A DNA stretch of 7,665 bases, taken from positions 1-7,665 of the forward strand of contig JAUYSA010000332.1 of assembly GCA_030696545.1 (NCBI GenBank), read 5' to 3'. This DNA comes from Hyphomonadaceae bacterium. Lineage in GTDB: Bacteria > Pseudomonadota > Alphaproteobacteria > Caulobacterales > Hyphomonadaceae. A model generated the notes under the pieces. That model made no database searches. It was not told the origin of the DNA and was given only the letters and a program-made list of their open reading frames with translations. Below are positions 1 through 6,207 of the stretch, piece after piece; positions within the stretch are counted from its first letter, which is position 1; every line of letters begins with the position of its first letter. Made by a program: the position numbers and the translations under genes.

Positions 1-365
<365 letters not shown>

Positions 366-487
366 ACTCTCAAGACCCATACGTGGCGACGAGCATGTCG
401 CCCAAACATTTCGGCCAGATTTCCAGGTCTGTAATCTGGTTCGAATAGATGATTAGACGAAAGTTGTTGTAGGCATTTGGCTTCGCT
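366..487 (+). other. 23S-5S transcribed spacer with two hairpins
   Basis: This short spacer has no gene. Two simple hairpins are visible: GGCGAC (385-390) with GTCGCC (397-402) around a 6-nt loop, and CCAGATT (415-421) with AATCTGG (433-439) around an 11-nt loop. The last bases (473-483) form the 5' arm of the extended 5S precursor stem. By analogy with other rRNA operons these structures probably guide RNase processing; that role is inferred. Confidence 0.55.
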
Positions 488-605
488 GACCTGGTGGTTT
501 TGGCGGGGGTTCCCCACCCGATCCCATTCCGAACTCGGTCGTTAAGTCCCCCAGCTCCGATGGTACTGTGCCTTAAGGCACGGGAGAGTAGGTCGCTGCC
601 AGGTC
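488..605 (+). rRNA. rrf: 5S ribosomal RNA
   Basis: This is a complete 5S rRNA of about 118 nt. The terminal helix is GACCTGG at 488-494 paired with CCAGGTC at 599-605. The conserved segment around CCCGATCCCATTCCGAACTCG lies at 517-537, and the 3' part carries the usual GGGAGAGTAGGTCGCTGCC. It sits about 120 nt after 23S, in the normal rrn order. The helix continues outside the mature molecule: GCATTTGGCTT (473-483) pairs with AAGCCAAATGC (610-620), probably the precursor stem cut during maturation. Ends may be off by 1-3 nt. Confidence 0.97.
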
Positions 606-819
606 TGCCAAGCCAAATGCATAGAGCTGCTACACCGCAAGGTGAGAGCAGGGCCTCCTTCAAGATCTTCGCATCCTCCCGGATGCAAGACGCGGCTCGG
701 CCGGTTGAACGTGGACTCGTCCATGTCGGCCGGAGTGGGCCGCGAAGTCGTTTCTGGCTTAGGCTGGAAACGGTTCAGGGGTTCGTCTCGCATATCGGAT
801 GCGTGGCGGAAATCGGTGA
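606..819 (+). other. 5S to tRNA-fMet transcribed spacer
   Basis: I find no gene here. The first bases (610-620) are the 3' arm of the precursor 5S stem. A bulged hairpin lies at 666-690: TCTT and GCATCC pair with GGATGC and AAGA around a TCCC loop, with C670 unpaired. A weaker stem pairs CGTTTC (749-754) with GAAACG (767-772). These may be processing or folding elements of the rRNA precursor; nothing here establishes a separate RNA gene. Confidence 0.5.
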
Positions 820-896
<77 letters not shown>

Positions 897-903
897 CTAC
901 GAG

Positions 904-930
904 AACGGCCCCGCTTCGGCGGGGCCGTTT
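904..930 (+). terminator. Rho-independent terminator of the rRNA operon
   Basis: The 11-bp stem 904-914 pairs with 919-929 around a stable TTCG tetraloop (915-918). The core is ACGGCCCCGC against GCGGGGCCGT. The T tract is short (TTT, 928-930) and partly inside the stem. The hairpin starts 7 nt after the tRNA CCA, where the rrn operon should end. Confidence 0.9.
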
Positions 931-969
931 GCGTTTCGGCTTCAATCAAATCCTTGATGCGCATTCAGA

Positions 970-997
970 GGTGGATTTCGCTGAAGCTCGATCCACC
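970..997 (+). other. Inverted repeat ahead of the pirin gene
   Basis: GGTGGAT (970-976) pairs perfectly with ATCCACC (991-997) around a 14-nt interval. It lies 13 bp before the favoured ATG at 1011. It may be a leader hairpin or a binding site. It falls within the alternative reading frame starting at 957, so it would be coding if that start were used. Confidence 0.4.
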
Positions 998-1010
998 CTA
1001 CGTCTTTGCG

Positions 1011-1871
1011 ATGACGCACAAGACTGTTCTCGGCCTCCATCCTTCACATCGCGATGACATCGCTGATCTCGTCACGCGCCGCCCGGTACCCGGTCCAAAG
1101 ATCAGCCAGGTGGATCCATTCCTCTTTCTGAATCACCACGGGCCGCAGACATATCCCCATAACAATCGCGGCCTGCCTTTCGGCCCACATCCGCATCGCG
1201 GCTTTGAAACCGTGACCTTCATTCTCGAGGGCGAGCTCATGCATCGCGACTCGGGCGGACATGAAAGCGTGATCCGCGCCGGCGGCGTGCAATGGATGAC
1301 GGCCGGGTCGGGGCTCGTCCATGCGGAGCTATCGCCGGATGCCTTCAAGCGAATCGGCGGCCCTCTCGAGATTCTGCAGCTCTGGGTGAATCTACCATCG
1401 CGCCTGAAAATGACGTCGCCACGCTATCAGGGCCTGCAGGCCGACCAGATTCCATCGATCACGACAGCCGACGAGAAGGCCCGCGTGAGTTTGATTTCCG
1501 GAAAATGGGGCGGGCAAAGCGGCCCCGTCGAATCGATCACCGGGAATTTCATGACCACGATCGAAGCCGAAGCTGGCGCGCGACTCGATTTCAAGGACCT
1601 CGAACAGCGCAGCGTGTTCCTTTATGTCGTCAGCGGCGACGTGCGCGTGAATGGCCGCGAAGTTACTCAGTACAATCTCGTGGAGCTTGAACTCGCCGGC
1701 GACGAGCTGACGATCGAGGCGACGACGCCTGCGCGTCTGCTTTTCGGCCACGGCGAGGCCATCAATGAGCCTGTGGTTGCCCACGGACCTTTCGTGATGA
1801 ACACGGTCGACGAAATCCGCCAGGCGATTGGCGACTACCAGGCCGGCAAGTTCGGGAACGTCACGGCGTAG
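1011..1871 (+). CDS. Pirin family protein (bicupin metal enzyme)
   Basis: The 286-residue product fits the usual pirin length. The N-terminal cupin carries the metal motif GPHPHRGFETVTFILEGE (residues 58-75), then QWMTAGSGLVHAE (94-106). The likely metal ligands are His60, His62, His104 and Glu106, matching the His/His/His/Glu set of human pirin and E. coli YhhW. The C-terminal cupin runs to about 275 and ends with EPVVAHGPFVMNT and a DYQAGKFG tail. Characterised bacterial pirins include quercetin 2,3-dioxygenases and metabolic regulators; the substrate here is unknown. No signal peptide is seen, so it is probably cytoplasmic. ATG 1011 was chosen because the domain begins shortly after it, but no clear ribosome binding site precedes it. 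In-frame starts exist at 957 (ATG) and 954 (TTG). The gene stands alone, after the rrn terminator, and overlaps the convergent peptidase gene by 11 bp. Confidence 0.93.
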   Translation: MTHKTVLGLHPSHRDDIADLVTRRPVPGPKISQVDPFLFLNHHGPQTYPHNNRGLPFGPHPHRGFETVTFILEGELMHRDSGGHESVIRAGGVQWMTAGSGLVHAELSPDAFKRIGGPLEILQLWVNLPSRLKMTSPRYQGLQADQIPSITTADEKARVSLISGKWGGQSGPVESITGNFMTTIEAEAGARLDFKDLEQRSVFLYVVSGDVRVNGREVTQYNLVELELAGDELTIEATTPARLLFGHGEAINEPVVAHGPFVMNTVDEIRQAIGDYQAGKFGNVTA

Positions 1872-1878
1872 CCGTGAC
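1860..1878. terminator. Palindrome spanning both convergent stop codons
   Basis: GTCACGGC (1860-1867) and GCCGTGAC (1871-1878) form a perfect 8-bp stem with a 3-nt loop. The pirin stop TAG (1869-1871) covers the loop and the first base of the 3' arm. The peptidase stop TGA, read on the - strand at 1863-1861, is in the 5' arm. A symmetric hairpin at a tail-to-tail junction suggests a bidirectional terminator or 3'-end stabiliser. Neither side has a T tract, so intrinsic termination is unproven. Confidence 0.55.
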
Positions 1879-3480
1879 TCCGGCTTCGTTGTGAGCGGCC
1901 AGTACGTTGCGAATGAAGCTGCGCACGTCTTCCGAGAGCGCCACGCTTTGCGGCTCATCGTCGTACATCATGTGTCCACCGGCGTAGCATTTGCTGAGAA
2001 CGCGACCGGAGAATGCAACGAGATCGCGGCGCGCCATCTCTGCGCCGACTGCACAAGGCAGCAGATCATCATACATACCGCCGGCAATGAAAAGTTTCAG
2101 GTCTGGCGCCGCTGTCATCAGCTCTGGCATTGGGCTGTCGCGCAGCGACAGCGCGGCATTGAAGTGAGCGTTGAAGTTCACGATCGTTTCCGCGAGGCCG
2201 TCGGCAGGCCTGGCCGCCGGCGGTTGTCGGCCGAGCAGGGCGTTCAATCGCGAGAACGCGCCGTACAACTCGGGAAACTTGCTCAGCGTTTCGCGCGAAA
2301 GCTCCACTGACGTGCCATCTGCGCGATGAATCTTCATTGGCTGCTGCAGTGATGCGGCCAGTCGCGATGCAGCGTGATCGTACTCTTGCCCAACATAGAC
2401 CCGGCCAGACGGATTGAACTGAAGGTTGTCGCGGATGTCGTCGACGATTGCCTGAGAGATCCATTCGCGGTTATCGGATTTCCAGTTGCGCAGGTCGTAG
2501 GAAATCGGATTCCACACATCGGCAAATATCATCGTTGCGTGCCGCTGGCTCAACTCAGAGAGTGACGCAATCGTGGACTGCGGCGACAGGGACGAAGCCG
2601 TGTCAGCGATGCGCTCATCCGAAAACCCGAGAAAGCGCTTGAGGCCATCAGAAAAAATCTGGCGGCCGGCGATGTCGGATTTTTCAATCCTCTCTGCAAG
2701 AGCGCGGGCCCATGTCAGCGCTGCATCATGAGCGTCGTTTTCGGATTGCAGGCTGGTGTCTTTCAGTTCACCGCGCCGAAAAGCAAAAGCCGAATAGCCG
2801 GGCAATCGGAACGCGCCTTCGATGGCGGGGTCCAGTTGTTCTCCGACGAGGGAGTAGCCCGAGATCAGGACGAGGGCTTCGGGGAGGATGCCGCGCTTGA
2901 GAAGGTTCTCGGTCACGACCTGTGCGCGGCGCACGCCATAACTTTCGCCGATGAGGAATGTTGGCCGCTCGATGCCACCGTGCGCTTGCAGCCAGCCTTG
3001 TATGAACTGCGCGAAAGTGTCGGCATCGGCGCGCTGGTTCAGATAAACAGTCTGATCGACGCCAGCGGCGTAGCGGCCGAAGCCTGTTTCGATCTGATCG
3101 ATAAAAACGAGGTCTGCGGCATCCAGCAGGGAGGCGACGTTGGTCGCCATCTTGCCGGCGGCCAGTCGCCGTGGGCCGAACGCGCCATAATGCAGGGGCG
3201 TCGAGTTTGCGCCTGATCCGCCATTCCATATGAAAGCTATGGGACGTGTTTTGCCCTGCCGGGGTGTCGCCGTGTAAGCGATATAGGACATGTCGCCGAT
3301 CGGTTCGCCGCTCGGCGCCAGGATCGGCATAAGGCCGGCCGTCGCTGTGTAGGCGAGCGGGCCTTCACGCAGGTCAATCGTGTGGTGTGTGACGACGGGA
3401 GCGAGTAACGGCGTCTGCGCATTCGCAGCCGCGCAGGCCATCGCGGCGAATGCCCCAGCAATCCATACCCGCCAGAACAT
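1861..3480 (-). CDS. Secreted S10 family serine carboxypeptidase-like protein
   Basis: The 539-residue product has a Sec signal peptide (hydrophobic residues 5-20, likely cut after ANA-22), so it should be periplasmic or secreted. The alpha/beta-hydrolase fold is shown by FIWNGGSGANS (83-93), the oxyanion-hole region that is NGGPGCSS in carboxypeptidase Y. The nucleophile elbow is GESYG (178-182, Ser180), the acid is in GGMYDDLLP (Asp471 or Asp472), and the base is in CYAGGHMMY (His503). Family S10 removes C-terminal amino acids; bacterial members are mostly uncharacterised and the natural substrate is unknown. The start at 3480 is supported by GAGAGG at 3493-3488, 7 nt upstream, and by the signal peptide. 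The open frame continues upstream to 4092, but that part is antisense to the divergent gene and not protein-like. No partner enzyme is adjacent, so it looks monocistronic. Confidence 0.93.
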   Translation of the reverse strand: MFWRVWIAGAFAAMACAAANAQTPLLAPVVTHHTIDLREGPLAYTATAGLMPILAPSGEPIGDMSYIAYTATPRQGKTRPIAFIWNGGSGANSTPLHYGAFGPRRLAAGKMATNVASLLDAADLVFIDQIETGFGRYAAGVDQTVYLNQRADADTFAQFIQGWLQAHGGIERPTFLIGESYGVRRAQVVTENLLKRGILPEALVLISGYSLVGEQLDPAIEGAFRLPGYSAFAFRRGELKDTSLQSENDAHDAALTWARALAERIEKSDIAGRQIFSDGLKRFLGFSDERIADTASSLSPQSTIASLSELSQRHATMIFADVWNPISYDLRNWKSDNREWISQAIVDDIRDNLQFNPSGRVYVGQEYDHAASRLAASLQQPMKIHRADGTSVELSRETLSKFPELYGAFSRLNALLGRQPPAARPADGLAETIVNFNAHFNAALSLRDSPMPELMTAAPDLKLFIAGGMYDDLLPCAVGAEMARRDLVAFSGRVLSKCYAGGHMMYDDEPQSVALSEDVRSFIRNVLAAHNEAGVTATP

Positions 3481-3540
3481 TCCCCAGCCTCTCACCGACT
3501 TGCCCGTGAATGGTTGGTGAATCCCGGCGGCAGTCAAATG

Positions 3541-3605
3541 AACTTGGCGGGTCGCCGCGACGTGACCATTAGCGACCGCTTGGCGCACTTGCGGTCTGCG
3601 GTCGC
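3541..3605. promoter_or_regulatory. Repeat-rich divergent intergenic region, candidate operators
   Basis: The 159-bp gap between the divergent starts (3480 and 3640) should hold both promoters. It contains the palindrome GTCGC-C-GCGAC (3551-3561), a perfect 8-bp inverted repeat GCGACCGC (3572-3579) and GCGGTCGC (3598-3605), and a tandem TGCGGTC duplication (3590-3603). Repeated GCGAC/GTCGC half-sites suggest a regulator binding region, but the GC-rich background makes some of this expected. I could not identify convincing -35/-10 boxes or a Fur-like site. A TTGACT on the - strand (3537-3532) is a weak -35 candidate for the peptidase. Confidence 0.4.
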
Positions 3606-3626
3606 GAGAGTAGTTTGCGCGCAGAC

Positions 3627-3633
3627 AAGGGAG
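3627..3633 (+). promoter_or_regulatory. Ribosome binding site that selects GTG 3640
   Basis: AAGGGAG matches the Shine-Dalgarno consensus well and sits 6 nt before GTG 3640. No comparable motif precedes the alternative starts at 3514, 3538 or 3652. Confidence 0.65.
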
Positions 3634-3639
3634 ACGGGT

Positions 3640-4053
3640 GTGCTTACCTGGATGCGCAGCATAGGGCGGAGGCTGGGCGCGATAGCGCTGCTGGCCATGC
3701 TCGTGCGCGCAATCATCCCGGCCGGCTATATGCTGGCTGAGGCGGATACCGGGGCGGGCCGCTATCTCACCGTTGAAATGTGCGACGGGCACGCCAAGGC
3801 GCAGGTGATCGATCTCGATACCGGCGAGCTGATCGATGTCTCGAAGCTTCCGAAGAATGCCAAGAGCGAGTCGGAAACGTCTCCTTGTGTGTTTGCTGGC
3901 GCGACTGCGATTGAATTGCCGGTCGCGACCGCCAAGCCGGTTGAATTCCGCGTTGCTCATCAGGTCGATTTCGTTGTTGTGCGTGACCTGCGCCCCGGTC
4001 GTGGCATTGCCGCGCCGCCGCCGCCGTCGACCGGGCCTCCCTCTCTGATCTGA
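3640..4053 (+). CDS. DUF2946-like small membrane-anchored protein
   Basis: The 137-residue product has an N-terminal hydrophobic segment (about residues 12-31) ending in PAGYM (27-31), then an exported region with two cysteines (Cys48 in VEMCDGH, Cys83 in SPCVFAGA) and a proline-rich tail APPPPSTGPP (125-134). This layout is what I recognise as DUF2946, a family often found beside TonB-dependent receptors and PepSY proteins in proteobacteria; its function is unknown. The cysteines and His51 could touch a metal, which is only inference. The GTG start at 3640 is favoured: AAGGGAG (3627-3633) lies 6 nt upstream, while ATG 3652 is 18 nt from it. Longer in-frame starts at 3514 (TTG) and 3538 (ATG) would add non-conserved sequence across the repeat-rich promoter region. 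The gene precedes the receptor by 66 bp and is probably co-transcribed with it. Confidence 0.75.
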   Translation: MLTWMRSIGRRLGAIALLAMLVRAIIPAGYMLAEADTGAGRYLTVEMCDGHAKAQVIDLDTGELIDVSKLPKNAKSESETSPCVFAGATAIELPVATAKPVEFRVAHQVDFVVVRDLRPGRGIAAPPPPSTGPPSLI

Positions 4054-4063
4054 ACTGAATCGC

Positions 4064-4087
4064 CGCGCAGGGCTTTGCCTCTGCGCG
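4064..4087 (+). other. Strong hairpin between DUF2946 gene and receptor gene
   Basis: CGCGCAG (4064-4070) pairs with CTGCGCG (4081-4087). GGC (4071-4073) continues the stem with GCC (4077-4079) around a TTT loop, leaving T4080 bulged. That makes 10 base pairs, mostly G-C. The T run (TTTT, 4095-4098) is 7 nt away, so it is not a textbook terminator. It could attenuate or separate transcripts, or stabilise an mRNA end between the two genes. Confidence 0.5.
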
Positions 4088-4119
4088 TCCACTCGTTTTG
4101 ATCAGGACCCATTTTCCCA

Positions 4120-6195
4120 ATGTCTTCATGTATTTTGCGCGCCGCTGCGTCGGCGCACGCCCTCATGCTTGCGGCGTCTCTTGCCGCGCCTGCATTTGCG
4201 CAATCCGGCCCAATGGATGAGCCGCAGTCCCGCGACACAGTCATCGTCACTGCGTCCCGCGACCCGGAAGATCCGCCCGTCGTCGCGGAAGCTCGCGAGC
4301 GGCTGTCGGAAACGCCCGGCGCGGTCGCCATCGTCTCAAGCGAAAGCTATGCTGGCCGTCACGCCACCGGCCTTGTCGACATCCTCCGCGACGTGCCCGG
4401 GGTTTATATCCAAAAGAAGTGGGGCGGTGACACGCGCCTCTCCATTCGCGGCTCCGGCATCGGCAACAACAACCACCTGCGCGGAACTCTGCTGGCGCAG
4501 GATGGCATCCCGCTGAACGAGGCCGATGGCGCCGGCGACACGCAGATGGTTGATCCATTCCTCGCCCGCTACACCGAGGTCTATAAGGGCGGCAACGCGC
4601 TGCGCTATGGCGGCGCGCTTCTCGGCGGCGCGATCAATATGATCACGCCAAACGGCAAGACGGCGCCAGAGCAGGGCGTCTTGCGCATCGAAGGCGGCGA
4701 CCACGGAACGGCCCGCGCCCACGCCAGCGTCGGCGGCCAGTTCGGAGCGTGGGACGCATTCGGCGCAGTCTCCGGCTACAAGACAAATGGCTCGCGCCAG
4801 CAAAGCGAAGGCCAATGGCAGTTTGCTTCCGGCAATCTCGGCTACACGTTTGGCGATGATCAGGAAGTCCGCGCCTACGTCTCTGGCGGCTATATCCACC
4901 AGCAGATTCCCGGCTCTGTCTCGCTCGCTCAGGCGCTCTCAGCGCCCGACCTCGCCAACCCCGCCAACATCACGCTGAACTACCAGCGCGACCAGAGTGT
5001 GCAGCGCGCCGCCCTGCAGACCCGCTGGCGCTTCGACGCCAACACGGTGCTCGAAGGCGGCGTCTATGCCACGCACAAGGAACTCGATCACCCGATCTTT
5101 GCGGTCATCCATAACGTGTCCGACAACTGGGGCGCTTTCGGTCGCGTCGACTGGACGGGCGAAATGTTCGGTATGGACGCTGACCTGTTCTACGGCCTGT
5201 CCTATCGGTCGGGCGAAATGGACGCGAAGCAATGGCAGAATTTTGCCGGCTCACGCGGCGCACTCACCGCGCAAAGCTATCAGGATGCGACCGGCCTCGA
5301 TGTCTTCGCGGAGGGCCGCTTATTCGTGATGGACGGCTTCGCGCTTGTCGCCGGCGGCTCCTACGGCCGTGCCGAGCGTGACTATCGCTCAACTCCGCCC
5401 AGCGCGATTGTCGTCACCGACAGCGAAACCTACGACTGGTTCGCCCCGCGCGTCGGCTTCCTCTGGCAGAACCCGGACGGCCTGCAGGTTTATGGCAACG
5501 TCACACGCTCGGTCGAACCACCCAACTTCGGCGGGCTCGCCCCTACCACCGGCGGCTTCCAGCCGCTTAAGGAACAGGACGCGGTGACGGCAGAAATCGG
5601 CACGCGCGGCCGCTCCAACAACTTCGTCTGGGATGTTGCGCTGTATCGCGCCGAGATCGACAACGAACTACTCACCTTCTCGGTGAATCCAGGCCTTGGC
5701 ATTCCCGCTGCCACGTTCAACGCGCTCAACGGCACGATGCACCAGGGCCTCGAAGCCGGACTCGACTGGAATATCATGGACGGCCTGCGCCTGCGCCAGA
5801 CCTACATGTGGTCCGACTTCCGCTTCACCGATGACCCCCAGTATGGCGACAACAACCTCCCCATCGTGCCGGAGCATTTCTACCGCGCCGAATTGCGTGG
5901 ATCGGTTGGAAATTTCTGGATCGCACCGTCGCTCGAATGGTCGATGTCGGATGCCTGGACGGACTACGCCAATACCTTCGAGGCGGGGTCCTACGGCATC
6001 TTCAACCTCAACGTGGGCTACACGTTCGAGAATGGGCCGATGGTGTTCCTCGATGTGCGTAACATTCTCAACGAGAACTACATCTCGAACTTCACGCCCG
6101 TCGTGAACTGGAACGCAGCCACCCTCGCGCAGCGCAACATCTTCTTTCCGGGAGATCAGCGCTCCGTGTACGGCGGCGTCTCGTTCACATTCTAA
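4120..6195 (+). CDS. TonB-dependent outer-membrane receptor
   Basis: The 691-residue product begins with a signal peptide (likely cut after AFA-27). A TonB-box-like segment DTVIVTA follows (39-45). The plug domain spans about 63-178, with RLSIRGSGIGNNNHLRGTLLAQDGIPLNE (106-134) and YTEVYKGGNALRYGGALLGGAINMITP (151-177). The rest is a 22-stranded-type beta-barrel ending in VSFTF, with the terminal aromatic residue outer-membrane proteins need for assembly. Such receptors import ferric siderophores, haem, copper, cobalamin or sugars using TonB-ExbBD energy. The plug resembles the FecA-like ferric chelate group by eye, and the downstream PepSY gene favours a metal chelate; the ligand is unknown. 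The N-terminus has no room for a FecA-type signalling domain. AGGA at 4104-4107 is 12 nt before the ATG, a rather long spacing. The next gene starts 12 nt after the stop. Confidence 0.93.
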   Translation: MSSCILRAAASAHALMLAASLAAPAFAQSGPMDEPQSRDTVIVTASRDPEDPPVVAEARERLSETPGAVAIVSSESYAGRHATGLVDILRDVPGVYIQKKWGGDTRLSIRGSGIGNNNHLRGTLLAQDGIPLNEADGAGDTQMVDPFLARYTEVYKGGNALRYGGALLGGAINMITPNGKTAPEQGVLRIEGGDHGTARAHASVGGQFGAWDAFGAVSGYKTNGSRQQSEGQWQFASGNLGYTFGDDQEVRAYVSGGYIHQQIPGSVSLAQALSAPDLANPANITLNYQRDQSVQRAALQTRWRFDANTVLEGGVYATHKELDHPIFAVIHNVSDNWGAFGRVDWTGEMFGMDADLFYGLSYRSGEMDAKQWQNFAGSRGALTAQSYQDATGLDVFAEGRLFVMDGFALVAGGSYGRAERDYRSTPPSAIVVTDSETYDWFAPRVGFLWQNPDGLQVYGNVTRSVEPPNFGGLAPTTGGFQPLKEQDAVTAEIGTRGRSNNFVWDVALYRAEIDNELLTFSVNPGLGIPAATFNALNGTMHQGLEAGLDWNIMDGLRLRQTYMWSDFRFTDDPQYGDNNLPIVPEHFYRAELRGSVGNFWIAPSLEWSMSDAWTDYANTFEAGSYGIFNLNVGYTFENGPMVFLDVRNILNENYISNFTPVVNWNAATLAQRNIFFPGDQRSVYGGVSFTF

Positions 6196-6202
6196 GGGGG
6201 GG
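6194..6202 (+). promoter_or_regulatory. Ribosome binding site of the PepSY gene
   Basis: AAGGGGGGG overlaps the receptor stop codon TAA (6193-6195) and lies 5 nt before ATG 6208. This placement supports co-transcription and possibly translational coupling with the receptor. The run of seven G is a candidate slippage spot but is outside any coding region. Confidence 0.6.
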
Positions 6203-6207
6203 CATCA

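Noticed and set aside
606..819. A second tRNA or a small RNA gene in the 5S to tRNA spacer
   Set aside because: No cloverleaf or CCA end can be drawn, and the hairpins are small and isolated.
3514..3639. Longer start for the DUF2946-like gene (TTG 3514 or ATG 3538)
   Set aside because: GTG 3640 has a good ribosome binding site and leads straight into the membrane segment; the extension crosses the repeat-rich promoter region.
3481..4092. N-terminal extension of the peptidase frame to 4092 on the - strand
   Set aside because: It is antisense to the DUF2946-like gene and would bury the clear signal peptide at 3480 in the middle of the protein.
4336..4899. 187-codon open frame on the - strand inside the receptor gene
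   Set aside because: It lies antisense to the conserved plug domain and is explained by GC-rich third codon positions.
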